Origin: Bacteroidota bacterium
Lineage (GTDB): Bacteria > Bacteroidota > Bacteroidia > Chitinophagales > Saprospiraceae
DNA length: 6,354 bases
Reading direction: 5' to 3'
NCBI GenBank assembly: GCA_008501835.1
Contig: QQUB01000046.1
Span: 1 to 6,354, forward strand
The notes under the pieces were generated by a model. The model made no database searches. It was not told the DNA's origin and saw nothing but the letters and a program-made list of their open reading frames with translations. Shown in pieces: positions 1 through 5,888 of this stretch (within the stretch, counting starts at the first letter, position 1; every line of letters begins with the position of its first letter). A program made the translations under genes and the position numbers.

Positions 1-232
1 CAGTTTCATAAATGGCTTCTTCAGGGTCAAGACCATTAATGATACAGTCATAAATGTTGGTATCTACATCTTCTTCCATTTCACCAACACCGGAGGAGGC
101 ATTAGCCTGAGGGTCCGCATCGATAAGCAGGATCTTTTTTTCTAATACAGTAAGACTGGCTGCCAGGTTGATGGCAGTGGTGGTTTTGCCTACACCTCCT
201 TTTTGGTTAGCAATGGTCACTACTTTTCCCAT
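1..232 (-). CDS. parA: ParA/Soj-family ATPase, N-terminal part (truncated by window edge)
   Basis: Only the first 77 codons are inside the window; the gene continues past the left edge. The visible part carries the deviant Walker A motif QKGGVGKTT (residues 10-18, with the ParA/MinD signature lysine K11) and the LLIDADPQANAS motif (residues 36-45), which together identify a ParA/Soj-type P-loop ATPase. Family members bind DNA non-specifically in the ATP form and, with ParB bound at parS, drive chromosome origin or plasmid segregation in the cytoplasm. The ATG at 232 is chosen because the conserved strand leading into Walker A begins directly after it, as in most Soj proteins. No good Shine-Dalgarno sequence is seen. 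The gene lies 81 bp downstream of the metal-dependent hydrolase gene on the same strand, with no clear promoter or terminator between them, so co-transcription is possible. A parB would be expected beyond the left edge, but this cannot be seen. Confidence 0.93.
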   Translation of the reverse strand, partial: MGKVVTIANQKGGVGKTTTAINLAASLTVLEKKILLIDADPQANASSGVGEMEEDVDTNIYDCIINGLDPEEAIYET

Positions 233-313
233 GGTGTTCTTTAGATTGATTACGAGTTAAGAAATATGAATTGGCTTATTTTTGGTCAGGGATCAGTAGC
301 ACGAGGATTTGGC

Positions 314-994
314 CTAAATGTCTGCGCTTTCCCCGACCGGCAGCAAAATTAATTCTTTTCCGGTATCTTCAAAAGCTTTTTTTGCAGCATCCTTGTCAAT
401 AACAATATATCCAAAGGTATCGAAATGACATCCGACGATTTTTTTGCAGTCTACAAAATCTGCCGCCAATACGGCTTCCTGAATATCCATGGTAAAATTA
501 TCACCAATAGGCATAATGGCAAAATCGAGTTTCGGACATAACATCGGGATGAGCTTCATGTCCATGGTAACTGCAGTATCGCCTGCAAAATAGAAACATT
601 GATCGTCATCCCAAATTACGAAACCGCCTGGATTTCCCCCGTAGGTACCATCAGGTAGTACACTGGAATGAATAGCACTGACATATTTCACAGTTCCAAA
701 GTCAAAAGTCCATTTCCCCCCATGATTCATCGGATGGCCTTGTAATCCTTTCTGCTCAAACCAGGAAACGATTTCAAAATTTGAAATAACTTTGGCTCCG
801 GTTCTTTTACCGATGGCCTCAGCGTCAGCAACATGGTCTCCATGGCCGTGAGAGATGAGGATGTAATCCGCAGGAATTTTATCAATCTCAACGTGTTTGG
901 CTAATTCATTGCCTGTAATGAAAGGATCAAACAGCAAATGTTTTCCATTCATTTCAACACCAAAACAGGCGTGACCATAATATGTAATTTTCAT
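314..994 (-). CDS. Metal-dependent hydrolase, UPF0173 / UlaG-like metallo-beta-lactamase fold
   Basis: This is a 226-residue protein, the usual full length for UPF0173 (COG2220) proteins. It begins with the family's MKITYYGHACF strand (H8). The metallo-beta-lactamase motif SHGHGDH lies at residues 48-54 (H49, H51, D53, H54). Further likely metal ligands are H109 (AIHS), D139 (FAGDT) and H190 (GCHFDTF), so both zinc/manganese sites look intact. No signal peptide or membrane segment is seen, so it is probably cytoplasmic. The relative UlaG is an ascorbate-6-phosphate lactonase, but UPF0173 proteins have no agreed substrate and none is proposed here. The ATG at 994 is preceded by a weak Shine-Dalgarno-like AAGGGA and, about 50 bp upstream, by a TAnnTTTG element. 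It is transcribed divergently from the FMN reductase gene, and parA follows on the same strand. Confidence 0.92.
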   Translation of the reverse strand: MKITYYGHACFGVEMNGKHLLFDPFITGNELAKHVEIDKIPADYILISHGHGDHVADAEAIGKRTGAKVISNFEIVSWFEQKGLQGHPMNHGGKWTFDFGTVKYVSAIHSSVLPDGTYGGNPGGFVIWDDDQCFYFAGDTAVTMDMKLIPMLCPKLDFAIMPIGDNFTMDIQEAVLAADFVDCKKIVGCHFDTFGYIVIDKDAAKKAFEDTGKELILLPVGESADI

Positions 995-1030
995 ATTCCC
1001 TTATTTTTAAAATAACTTCTTTTTAAATTC

Positions 1031-1038
1031 TACCTTTG
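1031..1038 (+). promoter_or_regulatory. Candidate -7 element TACCTTTG for the FMN reductase gene
   Basis: TACCTTTG matches the Bacteroidota sigma-70 (SigABfr) -7 consensus TAnnTTTG exactly. It would place the start of transcription near 1045 and give a leader of about 110 nt before the ATG at 1154. No TTG-type -33 element is evident upstream, only a T-rich run around 1001-1010. The match is short and the region AT-rich, so confidence is moderate. Confidence 0.45.
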
Positions 1039-1042
1039 CCCT

Positions 1043-1050
1043 CAAATTTA
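1043..1050 (-). promoter_or_regulatory. Candidate -7 element TAAATTTG for the hydrolase gene
   Basis: On the minus strand the sequence reads TAAATTTG, an exact match to the Bacteroidota consensus TAnnTTTG. It implies a start near 1036 and a leader of about 40 nt to the ATG at 994. No clear -33 TTG is present at the expected distance. The element lies 4 bp from the opposite-strand element at 1031-1038, so the two promoters would overlap. Confidence 0.4.
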
Positions 1051-1153
1051 ATAAATTTTAAGCCCTTTTGGGATTAATTGTAAACAATAATGAGGTAAAT
1101 TTCCTTTACTGTTTAAAAACCACTTCAAAGTTAATTCTGAAAAAAACACAAAA

Positions 1154-1696
1154 ATGATCACAGTAATATCAGGCTCAAACAGAATGAATAACCGGACGCT
1201 CTCTTTTGCCAGGAAATATGTGGAGTTGATACAGGAGTTGACGGATGAACCGGTGCAGTTGTTCGATATGTCCAATATGCCACATGACTGGATGCATGAC
1301 GCGATGTATAGTGAACAAAAACAAGCGGAAAGCCTTGCAATAATTCAGGATAAATACATTACCCCTGCCCAGAAATTCATTTTTGTCACTCCGGAATATA
1401 ACGGTAGTTACCCGGGCATTGTAAAATTATTTATCGATGGCGTTTCTGTGCGGAATTATACCACCAATTTTAAAAACAAAAAGGCAGCGCTGGTAGGGGT
1501 TGCTACAGGAAGAGCAGGAAATCTTCGTGGAATGGATCATCTGGCGGATTCTCTTAACCATATGGGGGCAGTAACTCTGCCAAACCGAATGCCTTATTCA
1601 AGTGTTTCTGGATTGATTGATACTGATGGTAATATAGTGGATGAGGAGACGATAAAAACGATTAGGAAACACGTTGAGGAGTTTGTTAAATTTTAG
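1154..1696 (+). CDS. NADPH-dependent FMN reductase family protein (flavodoxin fold, SsuE/COG0431-like)
   Basis: This is a 180-residue protein of the NADPH-dependent FMN reductase family. Members bind FMN and use NAD(P)H to reduce flavin, quinones, azo compounds or metals; the physiological substrate here cannot be told. The N-terminal strand and phosphate-binding loop read VISGSNR (4-10), followed by NNRTLSFAR. The FMN-contacting loop TPEYNGSYPG is at 79-88, followed by KLFID. A second flavin-side loop, GRAGNLRG, is at 119-126. Length and motif order are those of a complete family member. There is no signal peptide, so it is probably cytoplasmic. The ATG at 1154 follows an A-rich leader without Shine-Dalgarno, normal for Bacteroidota, and the conserved first strand starts at residue 2. 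It is divergent from the UPF0173 hydrolase gene and ends 11 bp before a strong terminator hairpin, so it looks monocistronic. Confidence 0.92.
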   Translation: MITVISGSNRMNNRTLSFARKYVELIQELTDEPVQLFDMSNMPHDWMHDAMYSEQKQAESLAIIQDKYITPAQKFIFVTPEYNGSYPGIVKLFIDGVSVRNYTTNFKNKKAALVGVATGRAGNLRGMDHLADSLNHMGAVTLPNRMPYSSVSGLIDTDGNIVDEETIKTIRKHVEEFVKF

Positions 1697-1707
1697 GTGA
1701 ATCCCAA

Positions 1708-1746
1708 AAAAAGGGCCTGATTAAATGAAATAATCAGGCCCTTTTT
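1708..1746. terminator. Bidirectional intrinsic terminator between converging genes
   Basis: A perfect 16-bp inverted repeat has arms at 1708-1723 and 1731-1746, with a 7-nt loop AATGAAA. The core GGGCCTGATTA pairs with TAATCAGGCCC and is flanked by A5 on the left and T5 on the right. On the plus strand it ends the FMN reductase transcript; on the minus strand it lies 20 bp past the tyrS stop codon and also ends in a T tract. The symmetry and the position between converging genes fit a shared terminator. Confidence 0.9.
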
Positions 1747-1765
1747 ATTTATGAGAAATCAATAG

Positions 1766-3040
1766 TTAAACTACTTCTACAAGAAACTTATTTTTCTTTC
1801 CATTTTCCACCATCAGGAAGCGACCGTGCAATAATTCGCTGGCATTGATCATGGCTTCATGAGAAGAGATTTTCTCCTTGTTCACCGAAATAGCGTTACC
1901 TTTTATAGCTCGTCTGGCATCTCCATTGGAATTAACAATTGAAGTTTTTCCCGCCAGCAAATCGATGATGTTAATCTCACCATCAATGTCTGCCTTATTG
2001 ACTTTAAAACCGGGTATTTCTCCACCTACGGTTTCCAACTCTGTCTCAGACAAGGATTTGAGGAAATCCGCGTTGGCTTTTTTGTTAAATAACAATTCAG
2101 TCACTTTCAACACTGATTCATAATCTTCCCTGGAGTGAATTCTTACCGTTAACTCCTCGGCCAGGATACGCTTCAATGTTTGAGGGTCTTCCGCATATTC
2201 TTTTTCCAGTTGTTCAACTTCCTCTTTTGACTTCAAAGTGAAATAACGGGTAAAAGTCGGAAGATCAGCATCATCGGCATTGATCCAAAACTGGTAGAAT
2301 TGGTAGGGAGAAGTCATTTTAGGATCCAGCCAGATATTTCCCTGTTCCGATTTACCGAATTTTTTTCCATCGGATTTAGTCAACAGGGGAGTAGTCGCTG
2401 CAAAAGCTTTGGCGCCAAGATTTCTTCTGATGAATTCGGTACCGGAAGTAATATTCCCCCATTGGTCCGAACCACCCATCTGGACTTTACAGTCATAATC
2501 ATTGTACAAACATTGAAAATCGTATGCCTGCAAAAGCTGGTAACTGAATTCAGTAAATGACAAACCTGTTTCGAGCCTGTTCTTTACAGAATCTTTGGAC
2601 ATCATATAGTTGACCGTAAGGGTTTTTCCTACATCCCTGAGGAAATCCAATACGTTCATGTTTTTATAAAAATCAAGGTTGTTGACAATTTCTGCCTTGT
2701 TTTCTCCTTCTTCGAATTCGAGGAATTTAGCCACTTGTTTTTTCTGAAATTCCAGATTGGAATCCAGTTCTTCATATGACTTTAGTTGTCTTTCCTGGTC
2801 CTTTCCTGAAGGGTCTCCGATCCGGCCGGTTGCCCCTCCCATCAGAACGATGGGTTTGTGCCCTGAAAGTTGAAATAATTTCAAAAGCATGATCTGGACA
2901 TAATTACCAATAGTCATTGAAGGAGCGGTAGGGTCAAAGCCAATGTACCCTGTCATCATGCCTTCATTTAAGGCTTCTTTGGTTCCCGGAGTGGCATCGT
3001 GAAGCATGCCTCTCCATTCTAGTTCTTCAATAAAATTCAT
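1766..3040 (-). CDS. tyrS: Tyrosine--tRNA ligase (class I, TyrS)
   Basis: This is a 424-residue cytoplasmic enzyme that charges tRNA-Tyr with tyrosine; the length equals that of E. coli TyrS. The Rossmann catalytic domain fills roughly residues 1-320, and an S4-type RNA-binding domain is at about 357-424 (INIIDLLAG through the C-terminal KFLVEVV). By motif alignment with the Geobacillus enzyme, the tyrosine-site residues are all kept: Y32, D76 (GDPSGK), Y167, Q171 and D174 (YQLLQAYD), with GGSDQWGNIT at 189-198. The KMSKS loop is KFGKS (227-231), normal for bacterial TyrRS. The HIGH motif is unusual: it reads TIGN (43-46), so both histidines are replaced, although the nearby T38 of DPT is present. 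The ATG at 3040 directly precedes the conserved NFIEELEWRG start. It lies 43 bp downstream of a desaturase gene on the same strand with no hairpin between, so read-through is possible. A weak promoter-like TGACTTTG (one mismatch to TAnnTTTG) is at 3072-3065 on the minus strand. Confidence 0.96.
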   Translation of the reverse strand: MNFIEELEWRGMLHDATPGTKEALNEGMMTGYIGFDPTAPSMTIGNYVQIMLLKLFQLSGHKPIVLMGGATGRIGDPSGKDQERQLKSYEELDSNLEFQKKQVAKFLEFEEGENKAEIVNNLDFYKNMNVLDFLRDVGKTLTVNYMMSKDSVKNRLETGLSFTEFSYQLLQAYDFQCLYNDYDCKVQMGGSDQWGNITSGTEFIRRNLGAKAFAATTPLLTKSDGKKFGKSEQGNIWLDPKMTSPYQFYQFWINADDADLPTFTRYFTLKSKEEVEQLEKEYAEDPQTLKRILAEELTVRIHSREDYESVLKVTELLFNKKANADFLKSLSETELETVGGEIPGFKVNKADIDGEINIIDLLAGKTSIVNSNGDARRAIKGNAISVNKEKISSHEAMINASELLHGRFLMVENGKKNKFLVEVV

Positions 3041-3083
3041 TTAAAAATCTGTTTAGTTGTAGATCAAAGTCAACATTCCAAAT

Positions 3084-4130
3084 TTAACCATGATCTGAGC
3101 TTCGTTGCATTTTGTAATATTTCCAAAAACTGATCATTTTTTCAGTTTCTTCATCCCATAAGTGATGGAACATATATTTCAGACTACCCCAAAAGGTAAC
3201 CGTAGTAACGTATTTTGTCAAAATTGGGTTCTCCCTGGCGCATTTTTCTAAATTGTAATTCGGGATTTTTGGACTTAAGTGGTGAATATGATGGAAGCCG
3301 ATGTTGCCTGTGAGCCATTGAAATACTTTAGGTAATTTGTAAAAAGTACTTCCCTTAATGGCTGAAAGCAGATAGTCCCAGTCCTTTTTCCATTTTTTAT
3401 AGGTTTCTTCATGCTGGTGCTGAACGTAGAAGAACCACAAAGAAAAAGTACCGTAAAACAGGAAGATCGGTATGTGAACCAGCAAGAAGTTTTTCCATCC
3501 AATTAAAAAGCCTAATACCAGGTAAAAGGAAATCTGATAAAAGTTATTGAGCAATTGTTTGACTTTCACCTTTTTCCATCTTTTTTTGTTTCCCCAGGGC
3601 AATTCGGTAGCTGGGAAATGAATTATGGTGAAATAAATGATCGGACCAATCAGGAATAAAATGATCGGATTCCTAAGCAACCTGTAATAAATCCTTTTGC
3701 TGCGTGGCAGAGCTTTATATTGTTCAACGGTATAGGTCCGGATATCACCGATGTGAACAACTTCAAGCTGACCGTTATGGGAATGGTGAAAGCTGTGAAG
3801 TCTTGCCCAATAATCAAAAGGAATGGTGCTGAAAAGACTGCACATGACTCCAATGATCTGGTTGTGCTTTCTGTTTTTCATGAAGGATTGGTGCCCGCAA
3901 TCATGTTGTATGATAAAAATCCGGCCGAGGAAAAAGCTATTGATGACTGCCAGCCCTAATGTAATCCAGTAAGACCAGCTCAGGCTGAAATACATCAGGA
4001 TCCAGATTCCAATAAATGGTAAGTAGGTATTTATGATCTGGGTGACGGCTTTTTTATTGTCAGCTTTTTGATACCTGGCCACAATCTTGGGCCAGTTTTT
4101 GAGTGCATCCTTAATTGCCTGATTATTCAT
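3084..4130 (-). CDS. Membrane fatty acid desaturase, DesA/omega-6-like type
   Basis: This is an integral-membrane, di-iron fatty acid desaturase (PF00487, COG3239), 348 residues from the start chosen here. It should insert a cis double bond into acyl chains of lipids or acyl-CoA using O2 and electrons from a separate donor. The three histidine boxes are complete: HDCGH (76-80), HSFHH (112-116) and HHIHH (280-284, in GFHHIHHLSP). Hydrophobic segments lie at about 32-74, 154-172 and 197-236, the usual layout with all histidines on the cytosolic face. The HDCGH box and the GFHHIHHLSPKIPNYNL region resemble DesA/delta-12-like enzymes; the exact position of desaturation cannot be read from this. 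The frame stays open to an ATG at 4214, which would add 28 polar residues with no family-like features, so the ATG at 4130 is preferred. The gene lies between the other desaturase gene (upstream, separated by a terminator hairpin) and tyrS. Confidence 0.9.
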   Translation of the reverse strand: MNNQAIKDALKNWPKIVARYQKADNKKAVTQIINTYLPFIGIWILMYFSLSWSYWITLGLAVINSFFLGRIFIIQHDCGHQSFMKNRKHNQIIGVMCSLFSTIPFDYWARLHSFHHSHNGQLEVVHIGDIRTYTVEQYKALPRSKRIYYRLLRNPIILFLIGPIIYFTIIHFPATELPWGNKKRWKKVKVKQLLNNFYQISFYLVLGFLIGWKNFLLVHIPIFLFYGTFSLWFFYVQHQHEETYKKWKKDWDYLLSAIKGSTFYKLPKVFQWLTGNIGFHHIHHLSPKIPNYNLEKCARENPILTKYVTTVTFWGSLKYMFHHLWDEETEKMISFWKYYKMQRSSDHG

Positions 4131-4212
4131 AATGTTGCTTTTGTATGTCGGGAAATTCAGGGTTTGTTTTTGGCAATTTATCCGGGGAGTGATAATTTGT
4201 GTGTTACAATTC

Positions 4213-4256
4213 ATTCATAATTGAACAATTCAATGGCATTTCGTTCAATTATGAAT
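4213..4256. repeat. 14-bp perfect inverted repeat in the desaturase leader (operator or RNA hairpin)
   Basis: ATTCATAATTGAAC (4213-4226) and GTTCAATTATGAAT (4243-4256) are exact reverse complements separated by 16 nt. The hexamer ATTGAA or its complement occurs four times here: 4220-4225, 4229-4234, 4244-4249 and 4257-4262. It lies between the candidate promoter at 4286-4293 and the preferred ATG at 4130. It has no T tract after it on the minus strand, so it does not look like a terminator. It could be a binding site for a dimeric repressor or a leader RNA stem; the sequence alone does not decide. Confidence 0.7.
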
Positions 4257-4285
4257 ATTGAATGTACCTTCTGTATTATGCTTCG

Positions 4286-4293
4286 CAAAAGTA
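4286..4293 (-). promoter_or_regulatory. Candidate -7 element TACTTTTG for the DesA-like desaturase gene
   Basis: The minus strand reads TACTTTTGCG, an exact match to TAnnTTTG. It would start transcription near 4280, giving a leader of about 150 nt to the ATG at 4130 that contains the 14-bp inverted repeat. No convincing -33 TTTG is seen at the expected distance. It lies downstream of the terminator hairpin of the preceding gene, where a new promoter is expected. Confidence 0.45.
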
Positions 4294-4353
4294 GGATAAA
4301 TAAAATTCTTTAGCCATAAAGAAAGATTACAAAAAACAATTTTCGGATAAAAT

Positions 4354-4386
4354 TAATGGCAGATGAAATTCATTCATCTGCCATTA
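4354..4386 (-). terminator. Terminator hairpin after the front-end desaturase gene
   Basis: A perfect 14-bp stem has arms at 4354-4367 (TAATGGCAGATGAA) and 4373-4386 (TTCATCTGCCATTA), with a 5-nt loop. It begins 21 bp past the stop codon of the desaturase gene at 4408-5535. On the minus strand it is followed by ATTTTAT and further on by another T run, an imperfect U tract, so it fits an intrinsic terminator that separates the two desaturase genes. Confidence 0.7.
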
Positions 4387-4407
4387 TTATTTGGATTGCA
4401 GAACTTT

Positions 4408-5535
4408 TTAGTCAATCCTTAATTCCGATTGCCAGCCTAAGTCTTTTTTGGAACCCAGTTTTTTCAACATCCTGGCATGTGTCAAAAGTGCTGCCCGAAA
4501 ACTTTTGATCGAATTATAGGGTAACCCATATTCCAGGGCTGTTTTTTTAACAATTTTATTGATTTTGGAATAGTGGATGTGGCAGATATTGGGAAATAAA
4601 TGGTGTTCTATCTGGTAATTTAATCCACCGATAAACCAGGAAAGTAATTTGTTGTTAGGAGCAAAATTGGTGGTGGTAAACATTTGATGAATGGCCCAGT
4701 TGTTTTCGATAATACCATTCTTGTTTGGCAAAGGAAAATCAGAAGTAGGCATAACATGAGCTGGCTGAAAAACCATTGCCAGGATCAACCCTGCCACAAA
4801 ATGCATGATAAAGAAAAATGCAAGCGTCAACCAAATTGATATCGGTAAAACGAGCATTGGTAAAACAACCAGTAATCCCAGATATACAATTTTAGACATA
4901 ATAATCTTGAAATATAAAAAGCCCATCTGTGAACTGGTAAATTGTTTTACCAAGCCTTTGGATCTATACCTTTTGAGTTGGGAAAAGTCCTTGGTTGAAA
5001 CCCACATAAGGGTCATTAATCCATAGAAGAACCAGGCATACAAATGTTGAAACTTGTGGATCTTGTAATGGTTTTGGTGGGGGGAGAACCTCAGGATATT
5101 GACGGTTTTGATATCTTCATCAAGTCCATCCACATTAGTGTAGGTATGGTGAAGGACGTTGTGTTGAATTTTCCAGTTAAGTGCATTCCCCCCTAAAATA
5201 TTAATGATTAACCCGAGGTATTTATTCAAGGTTTTATTTTTTGAATAGGCCCCGTGGTTGGCATCATGCATAACAGAAAACCCAACTCCTGCCATTCCAA
5301 CCCCCATTATGACGTACATGCCCAGTATGAGCCAGGCATTACTAAATACCCCACTCATCATCAGGATATATGGCGTCAGGTACAGGGACATCATGACCAC
5401 CGTTTTTAAATACATTTGGAAATTGCCGTAACGGGTGATGTTGTTGTCTTTAAAATAAGCTCTTACGCGTGCTTTGGCAGTTTGCATGAACTCTGAGGAG
5501 ATCTCAGTAGAATATTTTACTTTTTTTTGTTGCAT
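4408..5535 (-). CDS. Membrane fatty acid desaturase, front-end (delta-5/delta-6, linoleoyl-CoA-like) type
   Basis: This is a 375-residue integral-membrane di-iron desaturase of the PF00487 family. The histidine boxes are HDANH (90-94), HNVLHH (125-130) and QIEHH (308-312), with supporting motifs QPAH (257-260) and HQMFTTTNFAP (283-293). Replacement of the first histidine of box 3 by glutamine (QxxHH) is the known mark of front-end desaturases, although several bacterial acyl-lipid or acyl-CoA desaturases such as the DesA3 kind also carry it, so regiospecificity stays open. Hydrophobic segments lie at about 43-64, 67-88 and 205-257. No cytochrome b5 domain (HPGG) is fused at either end, unlike eukaryotic front-end enzymes, so electrons must come from a separate ferredoxin or reductase. 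The ATG at 5535 gives a short basic N-terminus; there is no Shine-Dalgarno, only an A-rich leader. The gene is first in the minus-strand series, followed by a terminator hairpin and then the second desaturase gene. Confidence 0.92.
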   Translation of the reverse strand: MQQKKVKYSTEISSEFMQTAKARVRAYFKDNNITRYGNFQMYLKTVVMMSLYLTPYILMMSGVFSNAWLILGMYVIMGVGMAGVGFSVMHDANHGAYSKNKTLNKYLGLIINILGGNALNWKIQHNVLHHTYTNVDGLDEDIKTVNILRFSPHQNHYKIHKFQHLYAWFFYGLMTLMWVSTKDFSQLKRYRSKGLVKQFTSSQMGFLYFKIIMSKIVYLGLLVVLPMLVLPISIWLTLAFFFIMHFVAGLILAMVFQPAHVMPTSDFPLPNKNGIIENNWAIHQMFTTTNFAPNNKLLSWFIGGLNYQIEHHLFPNICHIHYSKINKIVKKTALEYGLPYNSIKSFRAALLTHARMLKKLGSKKDLGWQSELRID

Positions 5536-5811
5536 GGATAATTTTTTAGTTGGTAATGATTGGGCCGTGAAAATAATCGAACTTTATTGTAATCTGACAT
5601 TAGTCCGCCATTTTTAAAAATATTTAATGGTTTTTGTCGTTTTGCCGTGAAACAAACGAATTTTCAGGATTAATTTTTGAAACCTCTGTTAGAAGCCAAA
5701 AAGGTAGGTGAATTTTGAAAGCAGCCTTTTGGTAGGTGTGGATTAAAAAGAAACGACTCTCGGCTGTTTATTTTGGTGTTCGATCTCTTTTCAGAGAACG
5801 GTACTATAACA

Positions 5812-5832
5812 AAACAATTTGGCTAATTGTTT
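5812..5832. repeat. Operator-like inverted repeat upstream of the ABC permease gene
   Basis: AAACAATT (5812-5819) and AATTGTTT (5825-5832) form a perfect 8-bp inverted repeat around a 5-nt spacer TGGCT. It ends about 30 bp before the candidate -7 element at 5863-5870, so it lies where a regulator or the -33 region would sit. The arms are AT-rich, and an 8-bp match of this kind can occur by chance. Confidence 0.35.
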
Positions 5833-5862
5833 ATTTCACTCTTTTTCCTTGGAGGAATTTCC

Positions 5863-5870
5863 TACATTTA
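5863..5870 (+). promoter_or_regulatory. Candidate -7 element TACATTTA for the ABC permease gene
   Basis: TACATTTA matches TAnnTTTG at all but the last base and is followed by CGCCTC, where transcription would start near 5877. This leaves a leader of only about 12 nt before the ATG at 5889. A -33 TTG at normal spacing is not apparent. Confidence 0.35.
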
Positions 5871-5888
5871 CGCCTCTAAACAGGTACC

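Larger units (their letters stand above)
5536..5888. other. 353-bp divergent intergenic region
   Basis: No open frame of meaningful length or recognisable RNA is seen here. It must hold the promoters of the front-end desaturase gene (leftward) and the ABC permease gene (rightward). For the desaturase gene the best sites are weak: TATTTTTA on the minus strand at 5622-5615, one mismatch to TAnnTTTG. Two copies of GCCGTGAAA occur at 5564-5572 and 5644-5652, exactly 80 bp apart, and GGTAGGTG occurs at 5703-5710 and 5731-5738. An inverted repeat lies at 5812-5832. Confidence 0.7.

Noticed and set aside
1048..1340. Open frames of 60-75 codons on the minus strand over the FMN reductase gene
   Set aside because: They overlap a well-supported gene in other frames, have no family-like motifs and no promoter or leader of their own; they are shadows.
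1878..2560. Plus-strand frames antisense to tyrS
   Set aside because: Low-complexity translations without recognisable domains, fully inside a conserved essential gene; shadow frames.
3041..3083. T-box or other tRNA-sensing leader before tyrS
   Set aside because: Only 43 bp separate the genes, with no T-box sequence or antiterminator hairpin; T-box control is also not typical for Bacteroidota.
3275..3959. Frames on both strands inside the DesA-like desaturase gene
   Set aside because: All lie within a gene with three intact histidine boxes; no independent evidence for coding.
4354..4386. Hairpin considered as an operator between the two desaturase genes
   Set aside because: Its position 21 bp after a stop codon, perfect 14-bp stem, short loop and following T-rich stretch fit a terminator better.
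4805..5026. 73-codon plus-strand frame inside the front-end desaturase gene
   Set aside because: Antisense to a clear membrane desaturase; composition is the mirror of hydrophobic codons rather than a real protein.
5703..5738. GGTAGGTG direct repeat, 28 bp apart
   Set aside because: Eight bases in a 353-bp spacer can recur by chance, and nothing around it is symmetrical or promoter-like.
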